Positions 43,447 to 53,444 of a stretch of DNA of 64,000 bases are shown piece after piece (position 1 is the stretch's first letter; the number at the start of each line of letters is the position of its first letter). The notes under the pieces are model-generated. The model saw only the letters and a list, made by a program, of their open reading frames with translations. It was not told the DNA's origin and did no database searches. The DNA comes from Flagellimonas myxillae (GTDB lineage: Bacteria > Bacteroidota > Bacteroidia > Flavobacteriales > Flavobacteriaceae), in NCBI RefSeq assembly GCF_023502235.1, contig NZ_JAMFLY010000001.1, forward strand, positions 992,001 to 1,056,000, read 5' to 3'. The translations under genes were made by a program, and so were the position numbers.

Positions 43447-43466
43447 ATTCCCATTTCGATGGGAAT
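43447..43466. repeat. REP-like hairpin between ilvD and ilvB
   Basis: ATTCCCAT, loop TTCG, ATGGGAAT: a perfect 8-bp stem closed by a stable UUCG tetraloop, in the wider context GTCATTCCCATTTCGATGG. It has no T-tract, so it is not a terminator. The context is like the 'GTCATTCC...GGAATC' palindromes scattered through many bacterial genomes, and it may stabilise the mRNA between the two genes. Confidence 0.5.
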
Positions 43467-43488
43467 CTCATCAATTAAAGTTGAGATT

Positions 43489-45222
43489 ATGAGTACAGAG
43501 ACACTAAAGAAAGAAAAAAACAAAACGGCCAAGAGCATTCGAATAAGCGGTGCGGAGGCTATTATACATTGTCTTTTGGCGGAAGGGGTAGACCTCATTT
43601 ATGGATATCCTGGAGGAGCCATCATGCCCGTGTATGACGAGCTATATAAGTTTCAGGATAAACTGACCCATATTCTCACCAGACACGAGCAAGGTGCAAC
43701 TCATGCTGCCCAGGGATATGCAAGGGTCAGCGGAAAGGTGGGGGTGGCCATGGCCACTTCAGGTCCTGGGGCTACCAATTTGGTAACAGGTTTGGCGGAT
43801 GCCCAGATTGACTCAACCCCGATGGTGTGCATTACTGGACAGGTTCCAAGACATTTGTTGGGCTCAGATGCGTTTCAGGAAACCGATATTGTGGGTATTT
43901 CGACCCCGGTGACTAAATGGAATTACCAAGTGACCAAAGCCAGTGAGATTCCTGAGATTATGGCCAAGGCTTTTTACATAGCTCGGTCCGGTAGGCCAGG
44001 TCCAGTGTTGGTGGATATCACCAAAAACGCGCAATTTGATGAGCTGGATTTTGTGTATGAAAAATGCACAGGGGTCCGCAGTTACAAACCGGTACACAAA
44101 CCGGATATAAAAGCTATTGAGGCTGCTGCCGAGATAATCAACAGGGCAAAAAAGCCGTACATCGTATTTGGACAAGGGGTTATTTTAGGCCACGCCGAGG
44201 AAGAATTAAAAGCATTGGTAGAAAAAGCTGGTATTCCCGCAGCTTGGACTGTACTGGGACTTTCTGCAATGGACACCGACCATCCGCTGAATGTGGGTAT
44301 GGTGGGTATGCATGGAAATTATGGACCCAATGTCCTGACCAATGAATGCGATGTGCTCATTGCTATCGGCATGCGATTTGATGACCGGGTAACCGGAAAT
44401 TTGGATACCTACGCAAAACAGGCCAAAGTCATCCATTTTGAGATTGACCCAGCTGAAATCAACAAGAATGTAAATGCAGACATAGCCGTCTTGGGCGATG
44501 CAAAGCAAACATTGGGGTTGTTATTACCATTGGTCAACAAAAATGAACATAAGGACTGGCTGGCAGAATTTGATAAAAAGTATCAAATAGAATACGATAC
44601 AGTCATTAAAAAAGATATTGAGCCAACCAAGGAGGGGCTTACCATGGGTGAGGTGATTGAGCAAATCAACAAAGCTTCTGGACATAAGGCCGTGGTGGTT
44701 ACCGATGTGGGACAACATCAAATGATCGCTTGCAGATATGCCAAGTTCAAACAATCCAAGAGCAATGTTACCTCTGGAGGATTGGGAACCATGGGGTTTG
44801 CCCTGCCAGCAGCCATAGGTGCCAAAATGGGTGCCATGGAACGTGAGGTGGTGGCTATTATTGGTGATGGAGGGTACCAAATGACCATTCAGGAACTTGG
44901 GGTAATCTTCCAACATAACGTACCGGTAAAAATAGTGGTGCTCAACAACGATCATTTGGGTATGGTGCGCCAGTGGCAGGAGCTTTTCTTCGAAAGTAGA
45001 TATGCGTCCACAGTGATGACCAACCCTGACTTTGTCAAAATAGCGGAAGGCTACCATATCAAATCAAGAAGAGTTACGGAACGCAGTGACCTACAGGATG
45101 CTGTTGAGGAAATGATTGCTTCCAAAGACCCATATTTCTTGGAAGTTAGGGTGGAGAAAGAGGACAATGTGTTTCCAATGATTCCATCCGGAGCCTCGGT
45201 ATCTGATATTCGATTGAAGTAA
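43489..45222 (+). CDS. ilvB: Acetolactate synthase large subunit
   Basis: Thiamin-diphosphate and FAD enzyme that makes acetolactate or acetohydroxybutyrate, the first common step to valine, leucine and isoleucine. From the ATG at 43489 it has 577 residues; an ATG ten codons earlier lies in the hairpin region and is less likely. The catalytic Glu is in HEQGATHAAQGYAR, and the ThDP-binding GDGGYQMTIQEL block lies near the C-terminus. The regulatory subunit ilvN follows but is separated by a methyltransferase gene. Confidence 0.96.
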   Translation: MSTETLKKEKNKTAKSIRISGAEAIIHCLLAEGVDLIYGYPGGAIMPVYDELYKFQDKLTHILTRHEQGATHAAQGYARVSGKVGVAMATSGPGATNLVTGLADAQIDSTPMVCITGQVPRHLLGSDAFQETDIVGISTPVTKWNYQVTKASEIPEIMAKAFYIARSGRPGPVLVDITKNAQFDELDFVYEKCTGVRSYKPVHKPDIKAIEAAAEIINRAKKPYIVFGQGVILGHAEEELKALVEKAGIPAAWTVLGLSAMDTDHPLNVGMVGMHGNYGPNVLTNECDVLIAIGMRFDDRVTGNLDTYAKQAKVIHFEIDPAEINKNVNADIAVLGDAKQTLGLLLPLVNKNEHKDWLAEFDKKYQIEYDTVIKKDIEPTKEGLTMGEVIEQINKASGHKAVVVTDVGQHQMIACRYAKFKQSKSNVTSGGLGTMGFALPAAIGAKMGAMEREVVAIIGDGGYQMTIQELGVIFQHNVPVKIVVLNNDHLGMVRQWQELFFESRYASTVMTNPDFVKIAEGYHIKSRRVTERSDLQDAVEEMIASKDPYFLEVRVEKEDNVFPMIPSGASVSDIRLK

Positions 45223-45223
45223 G

Positions 45224-45805
45224 ATGGACCAAGCAAATATCTTGGATACGCCAAACGTATATCCCAGCTTATTGAGCAAATCCGATGAAATTGGGTTCAC
45301 CATGCCATCTGATTTGTATATAGGTTCCTTGTTGAAAACTTTGGTGGCCTCCAAACCTTCGGGGAGTTTCCTGGAGTTGGGGACTGGAATGGGGTTGTCT
45401 TTGGCGTGGATACTGGAAGGAATGGATACGGCTTCCAAGTTGGTCAGTATAGACAACGATATGGATCTCATCAATATTGCTAAGGGTTTTTTCAGAGATG
45501 ACAGTCGCCTCCAATTGATATGTGCAGATGGCGAAGATTGGATTGCCCAAAACCAAGATGAAAGGTTCGATTTGGTGTTTGCCGATGCATGGCCTGGGAA
45601 GTACAGTTATCTAGAAGAAACTTTGGAGCTGATTAAAGTAGGAGGATTTTATATTATTGATGATATGGAAGAACAGCCCAATTGGCCGGAAGGACATTCG
45701 GAACAGGTATCGTCACTGGTTAATAAATTAGAAACAAGACAAGATTATACAATTACTAAAATGGACTGGTCAACGGGAGTCATCGTTGCGGTTAAAACAA
45801 AATAA
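45224..45805 (+). CDS. Class I SAM-dependent methyltransferase (O-methyltransferase-like)
   Basis: A 193-residue Rossmann-fold methyltransferase. Motif I FLELGTGMGLS lies at about residues 48-58, followed by VSIDND (the ribose-binding acidic end) and LVFADAWPGKY and GGFYIIDDM blocks that recall small-molecule O-methyltransferases. It is inserted between ilvB and ilvN with one base before and two bases after it, so it is certainly expressed with them. No role in branched-chain amino acid synthesis is known for such an enzyme; the target is open. Confidence 0.85.
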   Translation: MDQANILDTPNVYPSLLSKSDEIGFTMPSDLYIGSLLKTLVASKPSGSFLELGTGMGLSLAWILEGMDTASKLVSIDNDMDLINIAKGFFRDDSRLQLICADGEDWIAQNQDERFDLVFADAWPGKYSYLEETLELIKVGGFYIIDDMEEQPNWPEGHSEQVSSLVNKLETRQDYTITKMDWSTGVIVAVKTK

Positions 45806-45807
45806 GC

Positions 45808-46335
45808 ATGGAAAAACAATGGTATACCATTTCGGTTTATTCGGAAAATAACGTGGGGCTATTGAATAGAATATCGGGAATATTCTTAAAGAGACACATT
45901 AATATTGAGAGTCTAAATGTCTCTAAATCAGAAATAGAGCATGTGTCAAAATTTACCATCGTAATTCACTCGACCGAGGATTGGGCCAGAAAAATTGTAG
46001 GGCAAATTGAAAAGCAAATCGAAGTTATTAAAGCCTTTTACCATACGGATGACGAAACCATCTATCAGGAATCAGCGCTTTTTAAAATAGCTTCCCATTT
46101 GTTGTTCGATGAAAGGCAGATCCAAAATATCATCAAAGAGAGTAATTCACAGATCGTAACGGTGGCACGTGACTTTTTTGTCTTGGCAAAAACTGGAAGG
46201 AGACATGAAATAGATGAAATGCACGATGCTCTGGAGCCCTATGGCATAATGCAATTTGTCCGTACTGGTAGAATTGCCGTGACCAAGGCAACCATGCCCA
46301 TTACCGAAATCTTGGAAGAATTTCATAATCAATAA
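45808..46335 (+). CDS. ilvN: Acetolactate synthase small (regulatory) subunit
   Basis: A 175-residue ACT-domain protein that activates the large subunit and gives it valine feedback inhibition. The ACT domain spans about residues 5-75, opening [19 protein letters not shown], with the family block [19 protein letters not shown] in the C-terminal half. It lies two bases after the methyltransferase gene and 25 bases before ilvC. Confidence 0.94.
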   Translation: MEKQWYTISVYSENNVGLLNRISGIFLKRHINIESLNVSKSEIEHVSKFTIVIHSTEDWARKIVGQIEKQIEVIKAFYHTDDETIYQESALFKIASHLLFDERQIQNIIKESNSQIVTVARDFFVLAKTGRRHEIDEMHDALEPYGIMQFVRTGRIAVTKATMPITEILEEFHNQ

Positions 46336-46360
46336 AATAGCACTAAATAAAAAACCAAAA

Positions 46361-47836
46361 ATGACAAATTATTTTAATACACTGTCGCTACGGGATCAGT
46401 TAACACAATTAGGAAAATGTAGGTTTATGGAAGCCGGTGAATTTGCCGATGGAGTAACCGCATTGAAAGGTAAGAAGATTGTGATTGTGGGCTGTGGAGC
46501 GCAAGGACTTAACCAAGGTCTCAATATGAGGGATTCCGGATTGGACATCTCCTATGCATTGCGGGAAGCGGCCATCAAAGAACAAAGACAGTCTTTCAAA
46601 AATGCCAAGGAAAACAATTTTACTGTAGGCACCTATGAGGAACTGATTCCATCCGCCGACTTGGTGATCAACCTTACCCCGGACAAACAGCACACCAACG
46701 TGGTTAGTGCCGTTATGCCTCTGATGAAACAAGGTGCCACGCTTTCTTATTCCCACGGGTTCAATATTGTAGAAGAAGGTATGCAGGTTAGGGAGGATTT
46801 GACTGTGATCATGGTGGCTCCTAAAAGTCCAGGTTCGGAAGTACGTGAGGAATACAAAAGAGGTTTCGGGGTACCGACCTTGATTGCCGTTCACCCAGAA
46901 AACGACCCTGAGGGTAAAGGATTGGAGCAGGCCAAGGCGTATGCAGCGGGAACAGGTGGACACAGAGCGGGAGTTTTGGAATCTTCTTTTGTTGCCGAAG
47001 TAAAATCGGATTTGATGGGAGAGCAAACCATTCTGTGCGGTTTGTTGCAAACTGGTTCCATCCTGTCTTTCAATAAAATGTTGGAAAAAGGAGTGGACGC
47101 CGGTTACGCGTCCAAATTGATTCAATTTGGTTGGGAAACCATTACCGAAGGATTGAAACATGGTGGCGTTACCAACATGATGGATCGTTTGTCCAATCCT
47201 GCCAAGATTAAGGCGTACGATTTGGCCGAGGAGCTTAAGGATATTATGCGTCCCTTGTTCCAAAAACACCAAGATGATATTATGAGCGGACATTTCTCCA
47301 AAACCATGATGGAAGATTGGGCCAATGGGGATAAAAACCTATTGACTTGGAGAGCCGCTACTGGAGAAACCGCATTTGAAAAGACTCCTGCCGGAGATTT
47401 TGAGATTTCCGAGCAAGAATACTATGACAATGGTGTGTTGATGGTCGCTTTTGTAAAATCAGGGGTAGAGTTGGCCTATGAAACCATGACTGAATCTGGA
47501 ATTATTGGAGAGTCTGCTTATTACGAATCCTTGCATGAGACGCCATTGATTGCGAACACCATTGCCAGAAAGAAATTGTTTGAAATGAACCGAGTGATTT
47601 CTGATACGGCCGAATACGGATGTTATCTGTTTGATCATGCCTGTAAGCCTCTTTTGGAGGATTTCATGAAGGGCATCGACACCGATGTTATTGGAACCCA
47701 TTATGGAAAAGGGAAGGACAATGGTGTTGACAATGTGAAGCTGATTGCCGTGAACAAGGCTTTGCGCGAGCACCCTGTAGAGATTGTAGGGACAAGATTG
47801 CGTGAATCCATGACCGCCATGAAGCCAATCGTTTAA
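46361..47836 (+). CDS. ilvC: Ketol-acid reductoisomerase, class II
   Basis: NADPH- and Mg-dependent enzyme that isomerises and reduces acetolactate to dihydroxy-isovalerate. At 491 residues it is the long (class II) form with a duplicated knotted C-terminal domain, as in enteric bacteria and plants, not the 330-residue class I. The nucleotide-binding [17 protein letters not shown] motif is near residues 46-62. A long antisense frame on the other strand is a shadow. Confidence 0.96.
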   Translation: MTNYFNTLSLRDQLTQLGKCRFMEAGEFADGVTALKGKKIVIVGCGAQGLNQGLNMRDSGLDISYALREAAIKEQRQSFKNAKENNFTVGTYEELIPSADLVINLTPDKQHTNVVSAVMPLMKQGATLSYSHGFNIVEEGMQVREDLTVIMVAPKSPGSEVREEYKRGFGVPTLIAVHPENDPEGKGLEQAKAYAAGTGGHRAGVLESSFVAEVKSDLMGEQTILCGLLQTGSILSFNKMLEKGVDAGYASKLIQFGWETITEGLKHGGVTNMMDRLSNPAKIKAYDLAEELKDIMRPLFQKHQDDIMSGHFSKTMMEDWANGDKNLLTWRAATGETAFEKTPAGDFEISEQEYYDNGVLMVAFVKSGVELAYETMTESGIIGESAYYESLHETPLIANTIARKKLFEMNRVISDTAEYGCYLFDHACKPLLEDFMKGIDTDVIGTHYGKGKDNGVDNVKLIAVNKALREHPVEIVGTRLRESMTAMKPIV

Positions 47837-47879
47837 TGGAATACTCCACTATGGAGTAATGTAATAAGGGTGTTTTTCT

Positions 47880-49178
47880 ATGAAAAGCAGCACAAGGACA
47901 AATAGAACAAAGGGGGCGCAGGATGTGCCCCCTTACTTTCCTCAGCTAGAAGATATTCAGCGGGCTGCCAAGGTTATTGAGCCGGTTGCCGGAGAAACCC
48001 CATTGCAACCAAGTATCCGACTATCCAAACAACTTGGGGCCAACATCCTGCTAAAACGGGAGGATTTGCAACGGGTGCGCAGCTATAAAATTAGGGGTGC
48101 CTTTAATAAAATCAGTGCGCTGACCAAACAAGAGTTGGACAATGGTGTGGTTTGTGCCAGCGCGGGAAACCATGCCCAAGGCGTGGCCTTTGCATGTCAT
48201 CATTTGGGAGTACGGGGCACTATTTTTATGCCAGTAGTGACCCCAAAACAGAAGATTGACCAAACCAAAATGTTTGGAGGGGATTGGGTCGAAGTTGTTT
48301 TGGAAGGAGATACCTTTGATGACTCCTACAAGGCCTCCAGGGAATTTTGCGAGATGGAAAAGAAGGTTTTTGTCCACCCGTTTGATGACCCCAAAACCAT
48401 TGAGGGGCAGGCTACCATTGGTTTGGAACTCCTTAAACAAACCCAAGAACCCATAGATTATGTTTTTGTGGCCGTGGGCGGAGGAGGATTGGCTTCTGGT
48501 TTGTGTGCCGTGTTTAAGCAGCTTTCCTCGCAGACCAAGATTATTGGGATTGAGCCCGAAGGCGCACCCTCCATGCGAAAATCCATAGAAAAAGGAGCGC
48601 TTGTTGAACTCTCTAACATTGACAAGTTTATAGACGGAGCCGCTGTGCAGAAGGTTGGTGCATATACCTTTCCAATTTGCCGAGATCATTTATACAAAAT
48701 GGAAACTGTCCCTGAGGGCAAGGTCTGCCAGTCCATTCTGGAACTGTACAACCGCGACGCCATTGTGGTGGAGCCTGCCGGGGCCTTGACCATAGCTGCC
48801 TTGGAAAATTTCAGGGATGAAATAACAGGTAAAAATGTGGTCTGTGTGATCAGTGGCAGTAACAACGACATAACCCGTACTGCAGAAATAAAAGAAAGGG
48901 CATTGCTCTATGGAAACCTAAAGCATTATTTCATTGTTCGGTTCCCGCAACGCCCAGGCGCACTAAAGGAATTTGTGGCGGATATTTTAGGACCAACGGA
49001 CGACATCACACATTTTGAGTATTCCAAAAAATCCAGCCGCGAAAATGCACCTGCAGTGGTGGGGATTGAGCTGAAATCCCCAGAAGACCTTGATCCATTG
49101 ATAGCACGAATGAAGGCCAATAACTTCTTTGGGGACTATCTAAACGATAAACCTGACCTTTTCCAATATTTGGTATAG
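47880..49178 (+). CDS. ilvA: Threonine dehydratase, biosynthetic
   Basis: PLP enzyme of 432 residues that deaminates threonine to 2-oxobutyrate for isoleucine. The PLP lysine lies in RVRSYKIRGAFNK (about residue 63), the GGGGLASGLC phosphate-binding loop at about 201-210, and a C-terminal ACT-like regulatory domain (about 340-430; HYFIVRFPQRPGALKEF) allows feedback control by isoleucine. It closes the ilv operon and converges on the sugar transporter gene with 9 bases between. Confidence 0.94.
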   Translation: MKSSTRTNRTKGAQDVPPYFPQLEDIQRAAKVIEPVAGETPLQPSIRLSKQLGANILLKREDLQRVRSYKIRGAFNKISALTKQELDNGVVCASAGNHAQGVAFACHHLGVRGTIFMPVVTPKQKIDQTKMFGGDWVEVVLEGDTFDDSYKASREFCEMEKKVFVHPFDDPKTIEGQATIGLELLKQTQEPIDYVFVAVGGGGLASGLCAVFKQLSSQTKIIGIEPEGAPSMRKSIEKGALVELSNIDKFIDGAAVQKVGAYTFPICRDHLYKMETVPEGKVCQSILELYNRDAIVVEPAGALTIAALENFRDEITGKNVVCVISGSNNDITRTAEIKERALLYGNLKHYFIVRFPQRPGALKEFVADILGPTDDITHFEYSKKSSRENAPAVVGIELKSPEDLDPLIARMKANNFFGDYLNDKPDLFQYLV

Positions 49179-49187
49179 CTTACCAAA

Positions 49188-50486
49188 TTATGCTTCCGCT
49201 TTGTTGAAGTGCTTGTTGATAACCGCTCCGTAACCGACGAGCAGGGCAAAGGCGACCGCCACGCAGATATAAGATATGTTCACGCTAGCCAAATCCACGA
49301 TAAGGCCTTGAATAGGATTCATTATGCCAATGGCAATAATGGCCATGATCAGTCCAGAAGCTCCCACCTTGGCTTCTTCCTCCGAAAGTCCTTCGAGACC
49401 AAGACCGTAAATCGTTGGAAAAAGGAGTCCGGCACACCCACACATTACCACAAGCATATACCCCCCAAAATTACCGGGGAACACAACGGCAATTGTCGTG
49501 GCAATCGTCGCTATGAACGCCAAAATGGCCAATAGATTGGCAGGTTTGATGACCTTCATAAGCCCGGTGCAAACAAATCGCATTATGGCAAAAACGATGA
49601 CCCCGTAAAACAAAATGTCACCCGCATCACCAGTACCGATTAAACTTCCATCATCCAACTTGTAATTTTCCTTTAGATAGGGAATAGTAAAGGCAAAGGT
49701 TCCGAATTGGGCGCACATGGCGGCGAAAAGGGCGGCAACCGATAGTATGTACCTCTTCTTTTTAAGGATTCGTCTATAAATGGCAAAAAAGTCCTCCTGG
49801 GATTCATTTTCACTTGCTTGAAAACGCGGCATTTTGTTCAGCATGAAAACAACAAAAAAGATGGCGGCGATAATGGCAATATATATGTAGGGTTTTGCTA
49901 GAATGGCCAGCTCCTGGGTTTGCAAATTAGCCAATTCCTGTGTGCCCATGCTAGCCTTTTCTGCATCATCCGCTAGGTTTTTCAGAATGAAGTTGGTCGC
50001 AATAAAAGTTCCTGTCAATTGGCCAATAGGGTTGAAGGACTGTGCCAAATTAAGACGTCGAACTGAGGTTGCTTCGTCCCCCATAGCGATGATATAGGGA
50101 TTGGCCGCTGTCTCCAAAAATGAAAGCCCGGCGGCCAACGTGAACAATGCGGTTAAAAAGAACCAATATTGCTGCTTGATACTTGCCGGGAAAAAGAGGA
50201 ACGACCCTGCTGCAAACAGAAAAATGCCCACCAATAAGGTGGTTTTATAGCTTGTTTTTTTGACCAGCAAGGCCGCCGGTATGGCCCATACGAAGTAGGA
50301 CCCATAGAATGCGGACTGTACCAACGAAGCCTGAAAAGTGGACATATCCGTAAAAATGTCCTTAAAAGCAGCAATTAGGGGTTCGGTCATGTTATTGGGA
50401 ACTCCCCAGGCAAAAAATAATACGGTGACTAAGATAAAGGGCAGGATGGGGGTGTTGGACAAAATGCCCGATGCTTGTTTTTGCAT
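49188..50486 (-). CDS. FHS/FucP-type sugar:proton symporter
   Basis: A 432-residue major facilitator of the fucose/glucose-galactose (FHS) family with about twelve helices. Conserved blocks include FFAWGVPNNMTEPLI in helix 1 and FLETAANPYI with LNLAQSFNPIGQLTG in the middle. The sugar is unknown; homologues carry fucose, glucose, galactose or N-acetylglucosamine. It is divergent from a GapN-like dehydrogenase gene across a 349-base region with several dyads, so shared control is plausible. Confidence 0.88.
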   Translation of the reverse strand: MQKQASGILSNTPILPFILVTVLFFAWGVPNNMTEPLIAAFKDIFTDMSTFQASLVQSAFYGSYFVWAIPAALLVKKTSYKTTLLVGIFLFAAGSFLFFPASIKQQYWFFLTALFTLAAGLSFLETAANPYIIAMGDEATSVRRLNLAQSFNPIGQLTGTFIATNFILKNLADDAEKASMGTQELANLQTQELAILAKPYIYIAIIAAIFFVVFMLNKMPRFQASENESQEDFFAIYRRILKKKRYILSVAALFAAMCAQFGTFAFTIPYLKENYKLDDGSLIGTGDAGDILFYGVIVFAIMRFVCTGLMKVIKPANLLAILAFIATIATTIAVVFPGNFGGYMLVVMCGCAGLLFPTIYGLGLEGLSEEEAKVGASGLIMAIIAIGIMNPIQGLIVDLASVNISYICVAVAFALLVGYGAVINKHFNKAEA

Positions 50487-50728
50487 AAGAGGTTTTTTTG
50501 GTTGGTTGGTTTGATTGATTTGGATGAAAAAATAATAAAAATAAACGATGGGGCGAAGCTTCCGGAAAAAGAAAAACAGTTTAGGAGTGTGGCATTAAAT
50601 TTCCATATCGGAAATAAAATGCAAAAGTGTCATTATTGGGAATTCATTGTAAGCTTTGAGATGCAATATTTATGTTTTTTGGAACCTTTCTTACAACAAT
50701 ATGTGCTTTGTTTTTGATAATTGTGTCT

Positions 50729-50744
50729 ACGTAAACGTTTTCGT
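50729..50744. promoter_or_regulatory. LacI-like operator candidate between the sugar transporter and gapN
   Basis: ACGTAAACGTTTTCGT is near-palindromic (7 of 8 base pairs symmetric) around a central AAACGTTT, the core seen at many LacI/GalR-family operators. It lies about 90 bases before gapN and about 245 bases before the divergent transporter start. The rest of this gap (50487-50835) holds no gene that I can support. Confidence 0.4.
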
Positions 50745-50761
50745 TGTTATCCCTTTGTAAA

Positions 50762-50818
50762 CTAGGCGTTTTCCTAGCAATTTTGTTATAGATTTGTTGT
50801 TTGTTTCGCTAACGAAAC
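50762..50818. promoter_or_regulatory. gapN promoter region: -7 box flanked by two inverted repeats
   Basis: A TAnnTTTG box (TAGATTTG, 50789-50796) lies 40 bases before gapN. Upstream of it is CTAGG-x6-CCTAG (50762-50777), and downstream, between box and start, is a perfect 6-bp inverted repeat GTTTCGCTAACGAAAC (50803-50818). A repressor bound to the downstream repeat would block transcript initiation. No ideal -33 TTG was found. Confidence 0.4.
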
Positions 50819-50835
50819 TAACTTAAATCGAAGTC

Positions 50836-52425
50836 ATGGCATCAAAAAAAGCAATACCAGAAGCACTACAGATAACATCGGAAATACATCAAAAAACATA
50901 TTTGGTAAATGGGGAACTCCGCGAATGGAAGGGTGAAAACTCCCAGGTGATTTCCACCATCTCGTCTACCGATGAATACGCCCACACAATTTTGGGGAGC
51001 ATCCCGGATATGGGGGAGAAAGAAGCCATAGAAGCATTGGATGCTGCCTTGGGTGCTTACAATCAAGGTCAGGGCATTTGGCCAACCATGAAGGTAAAGG
51101 ACCGGATTGAATGTATGGAAACCTTCGTGAAAAAAATGGAGGAAAAACGAGAGGAAGTGGTAAAGCTGTTGATGTGGGAAATTGGCAAGTCCATGCCGGA
51201 CTCCTACAAGGAATTTGACCGGACGGTGGAGTATATTTATGACACTATAGAGGATTACAAACAGCTGGATAGGAACTCGGCCAAGTTTTCCAAACACGAT
51301 GGGGTCTACGCGCATATTCGCCGAGGGCCTTTGGGCGTGGTGTTGTGTTTGGGACCCTACAACTATCCGTTGAATGAAACTTTCGCGCTATTGATTCCCG
51401 CCATTATTATGGGGAATACCACCATATTTAAACCGGCCAAGCATGGGGTGCTACTGATAACCCCGTTGTTGGAGGCATTTCAGAGCAGTTTTCCGAAAGG
51501 GGTGGTGAACATTCTTTTTGGAAGGGGCAGGGCAGTAGCGGCACCTATCATGAAAACAGGCAAGGTCGATGTCCTGGCTTTGATCGGCAATAGTAAATCG
51601 GCCAATGCACTCCAGGATCAACACCCAAAAAGTAACCGATTGCGATTGGTATTGGGTCTGGAAGCCAAAAACCCTGCGATTATCCTACCGGATGCCGATT
51701 TGGATTTAACCATAAACGAATGCATTGCCGGGACACTTTCCTTTAACGGACAGCGTTGTACCGCCTTGAAAGTGGTGTATGTACATGAGGATGTAAAGGA
51801 CCAATTTTTAAAACGATTCTCGGAGAAAGTGGACGCTTTAAAATTTGGTAACCCATGGGATGAGGGGGCTAAGTTGACCCCGCTTCCGGAACCAGGTAAA
51901 CCGGATTACATTCAAGAGTTGTTGGATGATGCCAAAGCCAAAGGAGCCAAAGTAAAGAACAAAAAGGGAGGGAAGCGTTCCGATAATTATATCTGGCCCG
52001 CGGTACTTTATCCAGTGACCAAGGATATGCGGGTGTATGAAGAAGAACAGTTTGGCCCAATAATTCCGGTGGTATCCTTTATGGATATTGAAGAGCCCTT
52101 GAACGATATGGCAGAGTCCAACTACGGGCAGCAGGTAAGTTTATTTGGGAAAGATGTATATACGCTCTCTCCGCTTATTGACACTTTAGCCAATTTGGTA
52201 TGTCGCGTAAACTTGAATAGTTCCTGCCAACGAGGCCCGGATGTGTATCCCTTTACCGGAAGAAAAGATTCGGCCCAATCGACCTTAAGCGTTCATGATG
52301 CCCTAAGATCTTTCTCTGTGCGGACTTTCGTGGCCTTTAAGGACAATGAGTTGAACAACGAGACTATTGAGCAATTGTTGGAAGCGAAGGTCAGCAATTT
52401 CTTGAGTACGGATTATATTCTTTAG
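50836..52425 (+). CDS. gapN: Non-phosphorylating NADP-dependent glyceraldehyde-3-phosphate dehydrogenase (GapN-like ALDH)
   Basis: Aldehyde-dehydrogenase-superfamily enzyme of 529 residues that would oxidise glyceraldehyde-3-phosphate to 3-phosphoglycerate, giving NADPH without ATP. The catalytic Cys308 lies in [10 protein letters not shown] and the general-base Glu276 in LGLEAKNPA; the length and the QRCTALK block fit GapN. Another ALDH substrate cannot be excluded. It is divergent from the FHS sugar transporter. Its stop codon TAG lies inside the first unit of a 7-bp repeat array. Confidence 0.85.
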   Translation: MASKKAIPEALQITSEIHQKTYLVNGELREWKGENSQVISTISSTDEYAHTILGSIPDMGEKEAIEALDAALGAYNQGQGIWPTMKVKDRIECMETFVKKMEEKREEVVKLLMWEIGKSMPDSYKEFDRTVEYIYDTIEDYKQLDRNSAKFSKHDGVYAHIRRGPLGVVLCLGPYNYPLNETFALLIPAIIMGNTTIFKPAKHGVLLITPLLEAFQSSFPKGVVNILFGRGRAVAAPIMKTGKVDVLALIGNSKSANALQDQHPKSNRLRLVLGLEAKNPAIILPDADLDLTINECIAGTLSFNGQRCTALKVVYVHEDVKDQFLKRFSEKVDALKFGNPWDEGAKLTPLPEPGKPDYIQELLDDAKAKGAKVKNKKGGKRSDNYIWPAVLYPVTKDMRVYEEEQFGPIIPVVSFMDIEEPLNDMAESNYGQQVSLFGKDVYTLSPLIDTLANLVCRVNLNSSCQRGPDVYPFTGRKDSAQSTLSVHDALRSFSVRTFVAFKDNELNNETIEQLLEAKVSNFLSTDYIL

Positions 52426-52491
52426 ACATTAGACATTAGACATTAGATGTGAGATGCCTGATGTCAGATGTTGGATGTTGGATGTTTGGAT
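52422..52491. repeat. Degenerate heptanucleotide array after gapN
   Basis: Ten 7-bp units run without a gap: TTAGACA three times, then TTAGATG, TGAGATG, CCTGATG, TCAGATG, TTGGATG twice and a last TTTGGAT. The gapN stop codon is the TAG of the first unit. The rest of the gap to the ICMT-like gene has no clear repeat. Confidence 0.8.
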
Positions 52492-52562
52492 TGGACTTGA
52501 TGGGTAAAAGGTAAATGGTATGCGGGGTTGATTTTGATTTTTGAGTTTGAACTCGAGTTTAA

Positions 52563-53315
52563 TCACCTGTTTTCTTCATCCAAAACCGTGGTGTTTCTTT
52601 TTAGATAGGTCAGAACCAAGAAACATAGGCCTGATACCACAAACGTAAAAAGAAAGAAGTAGTTAAAAACATATTTTTGGTTCGTCAATTCTCCGATAAT
52701 ATCAAAAAGAGAAAATATGAGGAACAAGGCGAAAAAGCCATTTTTCTCTTGTTTCAATACTTTTTTCCAACTAAATGGCATCACAGGTTTTTGATATGCC
52801 CTGAAATCTGGAACAAAGGCCGGTACTTTTCTTGCCCAATACAGATAGGCAGTTCCAAACTTCTTTCTTAAAAATTGCTCTTCTGCAAACATGATGCGTT
52901 CGTAGTACACCCAAAAAAAGAAGCAAAATGCCACCACAAACCAAAAGTTTCCTGTAAGAAGGGCTGGACCCAACCACATAAAAAAGTTTCCTAGGTATAA
53001 GGGGTGCCGGATCAAGGAGTAAAGCCCGGAGGTATTCAACCTATCGGCAATTTGACCCTTAACGTTTCTGCCGGACGTGTTCTTGGCGGAGTAACCGATG
53101 GTGTATACTCGTATGAAAAGACCAAAGAGTCCGACCAAAAGGCAACAAATCTCGTAGTAAAACTCATAAACTGTGCCCCTAAGGAAGAATGTTTCGGGGT
53201 AGATTTCAGAATACAAATAGAGGGTCATCCCTACCAACAAAATTAGTAGCGGTAAAAAACCCCTGCGCTGAAACAACCAAATCCCCTGTTTTTCAAATTC
53301 CTCTTGTAATGCCAT
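52563..53315 (-). CDS. Isoprenylcysteine carboxyl methyltransferase-like membrane protein
   Basis: A 250-residue membrane protein with about six helices. The block YSLIRHPLYLGNFFMW matches the RHPxYxGN signature of the ICMT/PEMT methyltransferase family, and EEQFLRKKFGTAYLYW a later family block. Bacterial members are of unknown substrate; some modify lipids or isoprenoid-linked compounds. The ATG at 53315 follows a T-rich stretch; a 31-codon upstream extension has no support. The gene is flanked on both sides by heptad repeats. Confidence 0.78.
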   Translation of the reverse strand: MALQEEFEKQGIWLFQRRGFLPLLILLVGMTLYLYSEIYPETFFLRGTVYEFYYEICCLLVGLFGLFIRVYTIGYSAKNTSGRNVKGQIADRLNTSGLYSLIRHPLYLGNFFMWLGPALLTGNFWFVVAFCFFFWVYYERIMFAEEQFLRKKFGTAYLYWARKVPAFVPDFRAYQKPVMPFSWKKVLKQEKNGFFALFLIFSLFDIIGELTNQKYVFNYFFLFTFVVSGLCFLVLTYLKRNTTVLDEENR

Positions 53316-53444
53316 TTTTTTCTTTTGACCCAAGTTGGTGTGGATGTAAACTTTCACCCATTTATGTTTGTCAAAGTAAGGTGGCCCTTGATTAAGAAGT
53401 ACTGTCAATTGACAGATGCCCCTTTTGAATTGACGGATAGGTTG

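Noticed and set aside
46409-47293. A 294-codon antisense frame inside ilvC
   Set aside because: It is the shadow of a conserved enzyme gene and its predicted protein is rich in unlikely His/Phe/Gln composition.
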